This document shows, in pieces, positions 31,603 through 43,500 of a DNA stretch of 64,000 nucleotides (position 1 is its first letter; each line of letters starts with the position of its first letter). A program made the position numbers and the translations under genes. Source of the DNA: Anopheles merus (Eukaryota > Arthropoda > Insecta > Diptera > Culicidae); NCBI RefSeq assembly GCF_017562075.2, contig NC_054082.1, forward strand, positions 682,001-746,000. Reading direction: 5' to 3'. The notes beneath the pieces are model-generated. The model was given only the letters and a program-made list of their open reading frames with translations, searched no databases and was not told where the DNA came from.

Positions 31603-32964
31603 ATGGCGCGGAAAGGTGTGCTGACCATTGGGGAACGGTGTTGTATCTGGTTGCTGATGGTGGGCGGAGTGTTGCCGTTTCAGTACGTCGTTTCGACGAA
31701 TCGGTTTGTACAGAGCACTTTCTACTACCGGGGCTGCATTGTGGGAACGGTGCTGTACGCCATGCTGGGACCGTGGTTGTATTGGATCTCAGTAACGCGA
31801 ATATTGCATCCGGATTCGCAGCTCAACCAATACATGATTGTGGTGCAGTTTTTCTGCATGTACGTCGTAATACTAACGTCACGCTTGAAAACGCTTTCGA
31901 ACCGTGAAAGACTGTGCCAGCTGCTAAACGCGCTGCTGGCGCTGCGAGAGCAGGTACTGCAAGGACCAGCGAAGGCTACTACTACCTTTCAGCAGGGTTT
32001 GGCACGAAGCCTGCTCACGAAACTGATCGTATTCGATCTCGGCATGATGGTGCTAAGTGCAGCGTTCTTTCGCACATTTATAGAGCTGAAACAATCGTTG
32101 ATTTATTCGATTTTAGGAGTTTGCAATCTGCTGCAAGTCAGCAGCATGAACATTGCTGTTAATTTGCTCATGTTTGTGATGTACAGTGGCACTACCATCT
32201 ACGTACGCATCAATGCACACTGTAACGATCTGGTGTACGGTTCGAAGGCTCCGAATGAGATCGTTCGGCTGTATCTGATGCACACGGAGGCGTCGCTCGT
32301 TGTGCAGAGTATCGTCGAGGTCATCAGCATACCGATACTGCTGTTGAGCGTGTGGTACTTTTTCATCATCGTATTCTCGGTAAGACGGTGTCGTTGGCGG
32401 GTCTGCGCCCTCTACGGTATACTAACCACTGTGCTCCTCTACCGTTCTGTACAGATTTTCTACACCTACACCAGCCTTGTGCAGGATCTTGAAGCTGGCT
32501 CGACGAATGCACTGCGCAATATAATCAACCCACTGGCGTTCTTTATAAGTGAAGTGGGACAGGTGTACTTTATGGTGTCGAGCTCGGCTACGTTTAGTCG
32601 GCATGCGCGTCAAATCATACCGTGTCTCAGCATGTACACTGGCCGAATTACGGATGTACCGGGCGATCGTGCGGTAGAGAGCAATTGTGTTCCTCAACCG
32701 ACTGTCTCTTGTTGGTAATGAAGCTTGTTTTCCTACATTACAGATCGAGCTACTGACGATCGAGTACTTAAACCGAGACTATGCGATACGCATTAAAGGA
32801 CTGTTTACCATCGACAACACGATGCTGTTTGGTGTAAGTATGCCTAAGCTTCAGCGCCGTGGGCAATGGATGTCGGTAAAGCGTGTGGGCCTGTGTCTTT
32901 ACAGATCGTTGCCAGTACCACCAGCTACATGATTATTTTAGTACAATACTACCTGCAGGAATGA
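31603..32964 (+). CDS. Gustatory receptor (Gr C)
   Basis: Exons 31603-32379, 32455-32673, 32744-32833 and 32905-32964 join in phase 0, giving 381 aa. Exon 1 ends WYFFIIVFS, exon 2 begins IFYTYTSLVQDLEAG, exon 3 has IELLTIEYLNRDYAIRIKGL, and the last exon has TSYMIILVQYYLQE, a variant of the TYxxxxxQF signature with Tyr in place of Phe. The frame is open upstream to 31462, but the ATG at 31603 fits the family start (MARKGVLTIGER). It is the first of three tandem plus-strand genes with the same four-exon structure. Confidence 0.87.
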
Positions 32965-33076
32965 GCGGCAAACATAAGATATTCATGTCCATTTGCTAAT
33001 AGTGGCGGTTGCGGTGTGTGTGTGTGGGCTGTTTCCCCGGGTTCGTTTGTCCGTCCGTCGCTTCAGTTGCTGTACG

Positions 33077-34459
33077 ATGCAGGTCCCACGCTGGTTGATC
33101 GTTCTGCAGAGCGTTGTGCTGAAGTTTCTGTTCGCCATTTTGCCGCTCAGTTTCGACCGTCATCGTGAACGGTTTCGAAATCGAACGAAAGATGTGATCC
33201 TATCCATCGTGCTGCTGGTGCTCTATGCCATCGTCGGACCGATCGTCTGTGCCGAGCTGTACGTAATGAACTTTAGCGTGGAAAATCAAATAACAAACGC
33301 GCTGAGCGCATTCCAGTTCGCTTTCGTGTATTTCTTCATACTGATTGTGCAAATAATATTCATCAGAAAGAAAGCATGTCTGCACGTGCTGCTGAATGAA
33401 ATGTTTCAGGTGAAGCATGTGCTGGAGCGTATGGTCGCCCGCTCGATGCTGGAGTTTAGGCTGTACACGCTGTTTTTGGTTAAAATTACGGCCGTGGACA
33501 TCCTGATGCAGCTGGTGGCGTTGTACACGTTCGAGGACAGCACGTACAAGGGGTGGGAAAACAGCGTGTGGTTCGCGAGTTGGCTAACGTTTTACGCCAT
33601 GATGTACTTTATTGTGGTGATCGAGAACTTCATCCTAGCTGGGGTGCTGATCGGCGCCGTGATGCAGGCAATGGTGAACATCGGCATGAAACGATTAGCC
33701 CGCTCACGGCAAGGATCGACAGCCGACCGGCGACCGTCGGTGCTGCAACTGTACATGCTGCACTGCAAAAACGAGGACTTGGTGAAGCAATTTATGGAAA
33801 CGCTCAACTTTCCCACCCTGATGCTTACTGGGTGGTACTTTTTCATGATCGTCTACTCGGTAAGACCGTGCCCTACCGGTCGGCAACGGAATGCGAGTGA
33901 TGCGTGTCACGTGTGTCGTGTTCGTCTTGTTCCCGCAGGTCTACTACATGTACGTGTACGCCTTCGAAGCATCGCTGCGCGGCGTGAGAGCGGACGAGTT
34001 TAAAGCATACATCAACCCGTTAGTTTTCTTCCTGTACCAGTGCCTACAGCTGTATCTGCTCGTGTTGATCCCTTCGGTGTACACGGATCATGCAAAGAAA
34101 ATGATGCGCTTATTAAACTACGTCAGCGTCAACCAGCACCATCATCGACCGGGTCAGGAGCGTTTGGTAGGGAGGGAGGGATGGGTTGTTGCAAACTAGA
34201 GGACTACTATTGGTGATTGATAGCATATGTTGCATCGTTTCAGATCGAGGTGCTAATGGTGGACTGTATGCAGCGGAATAATGCAATCAGCAACTACGGA
34301 ATGTATGCCATGAATCGGGCCCTTCTATTCGGGGTAAGGCAGAGCAGCTGTCATGAAACCACGTTGTCATAGCACGCTCTGTTGTCGTTACAGATGATAG
34401 CAACGATGACAAGCTACCTGATCATCCTCATTCAGTTTCACATTCAGGAGTATGAATAA
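33077..34459 (+). CDS. Gustatory receptor (Gr D)
   Basis: Exons 33077-33859, 33939-34166, 34244-34333 and 34394-34459, all phase 0, give 388 aa. Exon 1 starts MQVPRWLIVLQ and ends WYFFMIVYS, exon 2 begins VYYMYVYAFEASLRGV, exon 3 begins IEVLMVDCMQRNN, and the last exon carries TSYLIILIQFH. The gene lies 112 bp after Gr C and 188 bp before the next gene. It is most similar to the neighbour on its right (261 codons in exon 1 of each, and 22 codons in each last exon), so it is a tandem duplicate. Confidence 0.87.
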
Positions 34460-34647
34460 GAGTCATCGGGGCGTAGAATATCATACATAATTACTACCAA
34501 TTCGCACAAACGAAGCATTAAATATGGAACACGGAGTATCAAGCATAAATAGACCGTGCACAGAAATAACAACTAAATAAATAATCAAGCAATGGACTAC
34601 ACTCATAATCGTGTGTCCCATCGCGGGACGCCGCATTGAGTGTTACA

Positions 34648-36010
34648 ATGAACGTGAGCAAGTGGTCCGAACGGTTGGAAAGGTGTATGTGGTCCTTTCT
34701 ACTAGCATGCGGCACATTTCCATTGCGATTTGATGCCGCCGGACCGGGACGATTCTTCACCAGCCGCAAACGTGCGCTGTACTGCATCGGAATAACCGTG
34801 GTGTATGCCGTCCTTAGTCCTGCCCTAATGTATCTCATTTACGAGCATGAACGGATGGCAAACCTGGTTTACCTGGTGAGCATGCTGAACGCGGCGCAGC
34901 TAAGCTTCATCTATCTGTTCATGATCGTGGTCAACGTGAGGATGCTAAGCAAAGCGCAGGGTCTCGCCTCAACGCTGAATGCATTGTTCGCGATACGCAA
35001 TACCATCCTGCAGCAGTGGCACTGTCGTGTCCTGAGCCGGGAGTACGGCAAACTGCTTCTTTACAAAGTTCTTGCGATCGATATGGCACTGTTGCTCTTT
35101 TCGCTGATCATGTACTACGTCACGCAGGATGAAGTTCCCACCGGAGCGGAAGTGGTGGTGGGTGTAACCTTTTCCGTGTTTCGGTACGTATTCACGGCGC
35201 TGGTAAACCTATACTTGGTGGGGCTGATGATCGTGAGCTTCATTCAAGCATCGATCAACGCGAAGCTGACGAGCCTGGTCGATCGGTCGGAGGAACAAAA
35301 GACATCAACGATACGCGAGGTGTACATGGTGCACTGTGAAAACGCACAGCTGGAGAAACAGTTTATGGCGATCATGGATCTGCCGGTGCTGCTTCTCAAC
35401 GGTTGGTACTTCTACATGATCGTGGTGTCGGTAAGCGGGAAGCGTGGAAATGCTAGCAGGAGGCTAAGAATCTTTCAACGAGCAGCATTCGATTCATTCG
35501 CAGGTTTATTACATGTACACCTCAACGATGCTGGAAGTGAGGCGCGGGTTTGGCGTAGAGGACATTGCGAAGTACTTCAACTCGGTAACATTTTTCCTCT
35601 ATCTGGCCGTTCAGCTGTACTACATGATGTCGATACCGTCACAGTATACGGAACGATCGAAGAAAATGCTGTCCATTCTGGGCGCCATAAATCACCGCTC
35701 ATAGGGACGTCGAAAGGAGCGTATGGTAAGCTGCAATTGCACCGCGTGTACGTAAATGCAAACGAACGCTAAACCGATCTTTACAGCTCGACTTTATAAC
35801 GCTGGACTACATGCAGCGGGACTACGATGTCCGGAACTACGGACTGTATGACATTAATCGAGCTCTTCTGTTTGGGGTAAGAAGCCGCCGGGATTGAAAT
35901 GGCGAAGGAATATTGTTGTTGACGGAATACGCTTCCTTTTCTAGACGATAGCAACCGTGACGAGTTACGTGATCATACTGGTACAGTTCCACATGCAGCA
36001 GTATGGGTAG
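34648..36010 (+). pseudogene. Gustatory receptor with in-frame TAG (Gr E; pseudogene, null allele or readthrough)
   Basis: Exons 34648-35430, 35504-35725, 35787-35876 and 35945-36010 keep canonical splice sites and phase 0. Exon 1 runs MNVSKWSERLER to WYFYMIVVS, exon 2 begins VYYMYTSTMLEV, exon 3 begins LDFITLDYMQRDYD, and the last exon carries TSYVIILVQFH. In exon 2 a TAG at 35702-35704 interrupts the frame seven codons before the donor, in the variable loop where Gr D reads HRPGQERL. Everything downstream remains intact. A product stopping at the TAG would lack the last helix and the signature. The damage is therefore recent, polymorphic, a sequence error, or bypassed by stop-codon readthrough. 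Confidence 0.75.
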
Positions 36011-37080
36011 GGCGAAGGGCCGCACCATGGAAAGCCATTAGTCACCGACGACGGCACGCCGTTACAGATGCGCATGAACGCAAAGAATAGGAACGAAAAC
36101 GGAAGGGAAAGGGAAGGGAAGCGAACAGCAAAACACTTTCTTACACGCACCGCACTGCTGCCCCTTAACGACCATTATCAACGGGCATGGACGCAAAATC
36201 ATGCGCGTTTGTTTGTTTCGGATGATGTCATGGCCGGCTTCCCCACGCCCTCGACAGCGGTTCCACACTCACACACGCGTACCCATTTAGCAGACAAACG
36301 CGGGTGGCATGCTAATGATAGCGAAGTTGTTATTTTATTGTTTCTTTGATCACGCTCTAAGATGCTTTGGGTAATGCAAGTGTATATGAGGAAAAACGAG
36401 ATAACTGCAAACAAGCAGGCGCGAATAACACAATTTTAGCATTTCAAGCACAACTGCACTCGAAACAACAGGCTGCCCCTTGTAAACAGGAGTCACTGTA
36501 TGTATGAATGAGAATGTTTGTATAAAGACTGCAACATGTTTTAAAACACTCTACCAGAAAATATGCTGCAAAAACACACACACACAGACGCTACCGAATT
36601 ACCTGAACGGTACATTCGAACGTTCTACTCTACTGAAGAAAGCGCTTGAGATTTAGGAATTCAGATCGTTTTCGTTCATCTCCACACTGTAAGGCATTTA
36701 TCCCGGCCGTGGGTGTTGGTTCTCTATCATCACCAATCTACATAGTTGCTGTGTCCTGGGAACAGTTAGTTGGTTCTCTGCGTCCTTCGGCGTACGCATA
36801 CACACACACTAACTGAACGCTCACGGAAGGCATGCGTGTTATCCTGAGAAAGTGTTGGAGACTGAGAAGAGCCCCATCCAGCTACACACAGAACGGGTTT
36901 TTTTCTTCTTCTGCCGTACGCGTGACGGTAGTAGTAGTAGTAGTAGTAAGCTTACACACTAATGGGGAAAAATGTAAAATATTCGGTTCGATTTTGGCGT
37001 AAATGGAAGGGGTGATTTTGGAAGCCGGAGACCACTCCCCATCCCCCTACTAAAATGGGCTTGTATTGGTGGACTGGTGA
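36011..37080. other. Intergenic, no gene recognised
   Basis: Low-coding region between the gustatory cluster and the Ly6 genes. It includes a (TAG)n microsatellite at 36928-36949 and purine-rich stretches near 36085-36125. Confidence 0.5.
36928..36949 (+). repeat. (GTA)n microsatellite
   Basis: About seven tandem GTA units. Confidence 0.8.
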
Positions 37081-37658
37081 TTACTTCATGAACAGGCACA
37101 GGATGGTGAAGAGGGTGAGGCTGAGGATCTTCCAGTTGGAAGCGAACCGGTGGGCCGAATTACACTCATCCTGGTCGCACTGGCTGCAGAACACCTCGCG
37201 GACCGTGTCCACCTTGAACTTGCCGTCGCACACATTCTGCGCCTTGTAGATGCAGCCCTTCACAATCGTCGCCTTCTTCGATTCGGACTCCTCAATGCGC
37301 AGGTGATAGCACTTGTAGTCGGTGGAGGGTAGGGTGGCCGTGTTGGGCTTCAGCACCAGCAGGGAGGCGGCCGACGCGCCCGTAGTAAGTATGGAACATT
37401 CGGTGAATTCGGGCACCTTGTCTTTGTCCTTTTCGGCGCTGTCATCCGAGGGCAGAACGATCTCGGTTCCCTGCATACAACGCAGGGCTTGAGCAGCTGC
37501 AAAAAAAAAAAAACGTATGAGGGTTACGGTACAGTTCAATTTACCCTCACACACACGCACACACACACACACCCCTAATATGTGTCGGCAAATACTTTCA
37601 GTAACTTACCCTGGAAGCTGGCCAGGAAGAAAAAGGCGCTCAGCAGGAACAGTTTCAT
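37081..37658 (-). CDS. Secreted/GPI-anchored Ly6/uPAR-type protein 1
   Basis: Exons 37658-37610 and 37496-37081 join at phase 1, giving 154 aa. The N-terminus is a signal peptide (MKLFLLSAFFFLASFQAAQA). The mature part starts LRCMQG, has spaced cysteines (CSIL, CYHL, CIYK, CDGKF, CSQC) and closes with CDQDECNSA, the CNxA-type end of the three-finger fold. The last 16 residues (ILSLTLFTILCLFMK) are hydrophobic, as expected for GPI attachment. Insect relatives (quiver/sleepless, boudin, crooked) act in ion-channel modulation or septate junctions; which role applies cannot be told. A run of T on the coding strand precedes the TGCAG acceptor. Confidence 0.82.
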
Positions 37659-38607
37659 CTTGATTATTGCTTTCAATTACACAGCACACAACAGACACAA
37701 AGAGACGCACACGCACAGACGACTGGATGCGGCTACAATCTGGCTAGAAATAGCGTTAGCGGTTTGATAGGCAACCTAGCGTCGGTCTGTACTTTTGTAT
37801 GCCGCGATGGCTGTGCGTCGGCTTGTGATGAAGTCAAGCGCAACGAAATGATGTCATAGATAGGGTAGCTACGGTAGTCTCGCTCTCACCTGTTACTGAA
37901 CGGTGATGTGCAGGAGCGAGAGGTATAGGTGTTTTCACGCAGCAACAAACTCTTGAAGCAGCAATAGATGTAGCAAAATTTGGATAATAATTTTGATCAC
38001 ATATAGCCATAAGGACTAAAATAGTGAAGCACAATGGGTGCGATAATGTGCGGAGAAAAGCAAATCCTACTGGTGAAACAATTTATTTACAGAATTTTTA
38101 TACAAAAAATCTATTTTTCTAACCGAAAGCATATTTCTCTGCATAGATAAGATAAAACAAGCAGAACAGTTTAAGACGCAATTATAGCCAATTCAGATAA
38201 AGCAATAAAACACTACAAACTGATGGAGTTCTACCCAGCATTAGAAGACAACAAGAGGAAGCTTCCGTTCGTTGGCCCTTAAGGGTTTACAGGTTCATCC
38301 AAAGGTTCATTTTGGAGCATGCGTTATAAGATTGGAATTGGGCTGTAGTACTTCATCAGAAAAACACTTAACGCACACATACAAATGCACACCGGTTGTA
38401 AAACGTATCCAGCAAAACTGTGTGTTGCTGAAAAACATTGAGATGAGTTCTTGCTTCTCATCACATGTTGCCCATCAACCTCACTATGAAGACGGATTTC
38501 GTAGCACTGAAAGGGATTTCTTTCTTCTTGGCAAGAGTACCAACTTGGAAGAACATTCAACGTATGAAACGTTTCCGTTAAAGAAACTACTAATTTGGGC
38601 GCTCTGT
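37659..38607. other. Intergenic between two Ly6-type genes
   Basis: No supported gene. The open frame at 38272-38994 is antisense to the next Ly6 gene plus its 3' flank. Confidence 0.5.
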
Positions 38608-39128
38608 TTATTGGAAAACCTTTTGCAGCACTCCGACCACCAACAGGCTGGCAATCACGAGCACGCTGGCCTTGAAGCTACCGGCCGAATTGCATCCGTC
38701 ATGCTCGTTGCACCATCGGCAGCCCGTCTGCACACCGATGCGGACCTCGCCCGGACAAACGTCAACCGTATCGTAGGAGCAACCGCGTGCCCTCAGAGTA
38801 TTGTCATTATCTTGGACCACCAGCTCGAAGCAGCGCATTGCCGGCGACTGGATGATCTGAATCGTCGGCTTGAAGGCGGCCACCCTTACCATGCCGAGGG
38901 AGGCCATGCTGGCATCACACTCGACCAGATTTTCCTCACACATACTTTCACTTTCCGTGTGGTCACAGGAGTAGCAGGAAAGGGAAGCAGCTAACCGAAA
39001 TAACGCGAGAGCGAGTTAGTACAGGACAGCGATCGAAATGACCCCGTGGGTCCAATGGGTCAAGAATTACCATTTTGTACGATGCACAACACTAAAACAC
39101 CCGCGAGAATTTGCCTGAAATGAGTCAT
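38608..39128 (-). CDS. Secreted/GPI-anchored Ly6/uPAR-type protein 2
   Basis: Exons 39128-39071 and 38990-38608 join at phase 1, the same junction phase as the neighbour, giving 146 aa. A signal peptide (MTHFRQILAGVLVLCIVQNA) leads to LSCYSCDH. Further cysteines follow (MCEENLVEC, RCFEL, GCSYD, VCPGE, GCRWC) and the fold closes CNEHDGCNSAG. A hydrophobic tail (VLVIASLLVVGVL) suggests GPI anchoring. The shared exon structure and closing motif mark it as a tandem duplicate of the protein at 37081-37658, now strongly diverged. Its function is unknown. Confidence 0.82.
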
Positions 39129-40541
39129 CGTTAATTGGGAAGAGTAAGGGGTGTTGGCACTCGAGACACAATTTGACGACACAATTTGGCTGCAGCGATA
39201 TGATGGGCGCGAGCAACAGCGAAAAACTGTTCCTATCACACGGCCAGTCACCTCGAAATGGGTACATTTATCAGTTTTATCAAACTTCTTATCAAAGTGC
39301 TTTCGCACATGTGGGCATGCGATAAGGCTGTTACGCGTTGATAGCGATTAGCTGGACTTTTGTGTGGTGTGTGTAGTATTGGGAGACATCATAAAAATTC
39401 ATTGCTAATAATAACGTGTATTTGGTGCAACTACACTCAATCGCTGTTGCTGTTGAAATGATAACGGACGATGATGTCACGATGTTACTGGGTCTAAATT
39501 CCTTAGAATTTGCGTTAAATTATAAGAGGATGTGAAATTTACTAGATGATATGCAAGAAGGGATGACTCTGTAGTGGACAAAGATTCTATAGTATTCTAC
39601 CATACAGACGGTCAGGGACAAACCGGTTCAATAACGACATTTGAACACGCTGGCGAAATAAATGGCGGGAAAATAATGGTGCGTAAAGCGAGAGAGCGAG
39701 TACTCAACCGGAATGAGTGAAACAATGAAAAATGCTCTTTTCATTCCCATCCGTGCTCACCGGCGTCGTTTAGTAGGCTCTTCTCCACCATCTCGCGTTC
39801 TCTCGCGCTCTTAACTTAGAAGCAACAGCCAGCACCAGGCACCTCCATGGTCGGTACTGCAGGGAACATCCCAGAGTGCTACACTCCGGCCCGGTCGCTA
39901 TGGTAGCGCCCGTGATGGAGCATGGTCGTCGTCGACAGCGTTGAGCACAGCGTTTCATCCTGTCAGTTGCTTGGGACTGCTGGATGTAAACGGATCTCAG
40001 GGGCCGGAGAACCATCAAACCAGCCAATCGCCCACCGCCGTCGATGATAGTGTGTTTGGGTTAAATTTTGAACCGTTTTGTCAACTGTTGGTGGGGCCAC
40101 AATTGTTGATAACGAAGTGCAATGGTACATTAAGCTAAGCGAAGGGAAGTGATAGTGAGGAGGAAAGCGGCGGATGGTAGTTGTCTTGCGAAGAAGCGGG
40201 CAACGGACGCTCCAAGAGACGTCGTGGAAAGGCAGCGGCCGCTGGTGATTAGCTGGTGTGAAATTGCGTGTACAGTTACGATCGAGCATGTTGTAGGTGT
40301 ATGGCAATAACGAACCTCGAGACGCAACTCGAGCATCGTCCCAGCCGCTGGGCCGGCGGCAGGTGAGCCAGACTGACTGGCTGTTGAATAAATAATTCGG
40401 CAAAGCTTTTACTGTGAAGCCAAGTGAAGGAAAGTGGATAATTGAATGTGCAAGCATTAATCTGCAGCGCGCTGCTCATCGGGGTAATTGAAATTGCGGC
40501 AAGTGTTTCCGAGATTTCGCGGGCGCGTGAGCTTGGCCAAG
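39129..40541. other. Divergent upstream region of Ly6 gene 2 and the class B GPCR
   Basis: Holds the presumed promoters of both genes and the 5' UTR of the GPCR. No open frame with recognisable protein features was found. Confidence 0.45.
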
Positions 40542-43500
40542 ATGATGGTCCGGGAGGACGCGACGGAGCTGGTGCGCGTTGATCTTGCGAAAGGTAAATA
40601 TTAGAATATACAATGACCGGGGCGACACTGGAAATATGTATCACTCCAAAGGTGTTATTTGACTTTTGACGAAGCTGTCAAACATCAAACATACCTTAAT
40701 GAGTTCGGATGAAGTTGGCTTTTGATGGCAGTTCGCTTACGCTATTTATTTGGTTTGGGGCCCGCACAACCCCACAGTGATCCGAGCAAACGCTGCTTAG
40801 TGAAATACGGGCCACTCTGTGGATTCGATGTGTTGTTGTTGGTTTGCGCGTTGCTAGTAGGACAAGGAAACGGGCTACTAGATTGGGGTGCGCGAGGGGC
40901 GCGATAATGTTGACAATGTTGCCAAAAGCGCACGAGCGCACGAGCCGTGTCCACCATTCACCGGTTTCGTATTTCTAATGGCATTTTCTTCACAATAAAT
41001 TGAACCGCGCTGATGGAATGTCCATCAATTTCCGGAAAGATAAACAACACGAAACCAACACGATCTGCGAGCCGCGTTTTGGCCGCGTAATTGTGGCTGT
41101 GCTGTGTTTGGTTCAAAGAACGCGCTATCGACGAATCTATTCGTCCGTCGTGAAAAGGACAGAAGCAAACCACAGGGAAAGAACGAGCAAGAGAGCACAA
41201 GAGGACTATTATTTCGGTAAAATAATAAGCACCTTTTCCGGCCAGCTTGCAGGACTAAATTCAAGAGATTATAAGCATTATCGCGCCTGTTAATCCCTCA
41301 TTCGTCCTTTGTAAGCGGAAAAGAAATTAATCTCGCTTTAATTGCATTTGTTCAAGTGTCGCGCCTCTTGTTGCACGTTCTAGGTAAAGGATGCCCGAGC
41401 GCTTGATTATAATGGTGCAATGAGTCGCGCACAATGAGCATATTACATCCTCCGTTGATTTTCCCCACTTTTGACTTGACCCCCACCGGCTTTACAGATT
41501 GAAAAGGTTCCCCGCACACACTGTACAGGTGAGAAATGTTAAAGTTGAAGGTGAGCAGCAGCGATGTAGTAATGAAGGTTGATTTAGAGAGCAACGGCAA
41601 CAGCAACACGCCTCAACCGGAACCCGGAGGCGACGGTATCGAATTGCAATTTCCGACAAGACGGAAGGATGCCGATGGAGGGGGCGGCTGTAGTATTTGC
41701 GCTGGTCCTTGGGGCGTACCTGTTGCTAAATAGCAGATCCAAGGGCCAAAGAGTGCCACTGTTTTGATGAACAACCGCCAGCACCGGCACCGGCATCGGC
41801 TTTCGGTTGATATCTACCGGAGTGTGGTGTACAAATCAAACTCCCTAGCTTTAAGGTAATTAAACAAGGAGAAAATGATAATGAATTTGTTGTCGCTAAT
41901 GAGAATTCTATCCCACTGCTATGCTGTGCGCCGGTACTGCAGGCAAAAATAAATAACTAATGGATCGTGAACGATAATAACATTTGGTACGCATTGAAGA
42001 GGGAAGAGGGAGACAGATAGAGAGAGGGGGGGAGTGTGTATGGGAAAAGGAAGATTATCCCAAGGGCTAATTAGGATTATATTAATAAAAGGGGCAAAAT
42101 GTCAGTGGGTTGACGGCTAACGAGTATCCAACTACCATCTAACTATTTGGAGTGGGTTTTTAGTGCTGCGACAAGTACGTACCGAGCACGGATGTCAGCA
42201 CGAATCGATCAGTTCCTTGGCGATAATTTTAAATATTAACAAGAACAGTGTTGCAATAAATAGTTTGCCGCTAGAGAGCAAACTGGTTCCAATTAAGGCA
42301 AATCCTCTTAACCAGAGTTGTGAGGGAAGCAGTGCAGAATATTTTCATTCATACATCACCCATACCTTAATCTTCTTAAAGAGAACAACCTGGCACGCTT
42401 CTTCTTGTTGCGCGTATCGCTGGTAACGCAGGTTCACGCAGCCCTTTTTCTCGAACGATAGATGTTTATGATGATCATGATGATGGCGTATGGCGAAAAG
42501 GAATCACGGCGCACTGAAGCAAAAGAATTCATGGAATGTGTACAATTTTTGGTGTGAAATATGGCACCGCGCACTGTGTGCGATTGAGGTGTGTGTGTGC
42601 ACGGGGAAAAAGCGTTACAAAGTAAAGAAGCAGCATAGTCGTGTGTGGAGAGATGGAAAGAAGGCGATCGGAATGTGATTTCCCAGCAAAACAGCTCCCC
42701 GGTGGATTATATGCGAGTGTGTGTGTGAGAGAGAGAGAAAGAGAGGAAGACAGCTTGCTAAGATCTGGAGCAGCGCTTAGAAGGTTGATAAGCCATTAGT
42801 AGCGAACGACCGAAAGACTCACATCAGAGTTTCTGTTCTTTTTTTACTACACCACACATGAATCATTGAACGCGAGTTCAATTCGCTTGAAATTAGCGCT
42901 TTTTGCATCGTACGCTCGTTCCACGGCTTTCGGTCGTGTCGTGGCCGGAGGCAAAAGGCACATGCCGAAGGAAATACACATTGGCAAAAATGACAGAAGC
43001 GAGTAGCTGCACTGATCAGGGATTATACATCTTCATCCGCTGTGAGGTAGTAATTCGTTTACGAACAGATAAGACACCATTTCAAGCGCGGTAATTCCCT
43101 TTCAGAATATGGATGTTTTAATAGATGGCGAGTGAGTGAGTGAGCTTACGATCAGCAGTTCAATCCTTGGGTCCTTTTATGCCTCTTTTTTCTCCATGCA
43201 TTGGCAAATGTCGCATCGACGGATGAATTCAATGTAAAAAGTGTTTATTTGACCTGGAGTGCTTAAAATGAGTGAAAGTGAGGGAATTATTGGAAAAATT
43301 GCATTACCCAATTAGTGCGCGCATTCGGTGAAGCGTATTAAAAAAAAGGGTGAAGTAGTAATTGATAGCCTGAACCAATTTTCCAATGTGCATTTCGCTT
43401 TTTGTTTTCTCTGATTTTAATACCCACTCGGGCGAGAATGTATTTACACTGTATTGATAGGAGAGATAGGGAAAAGACAAAGTGATAGCAACAACAGGTG

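Noticed and set aside
38272..38994. A 240-codon plus-strand frame over Ly6 gene 2
   Set aside because: The minus strand has a spliced gene with signal peptide, cysteine pattern and anchor; the plus frame is its antisense.
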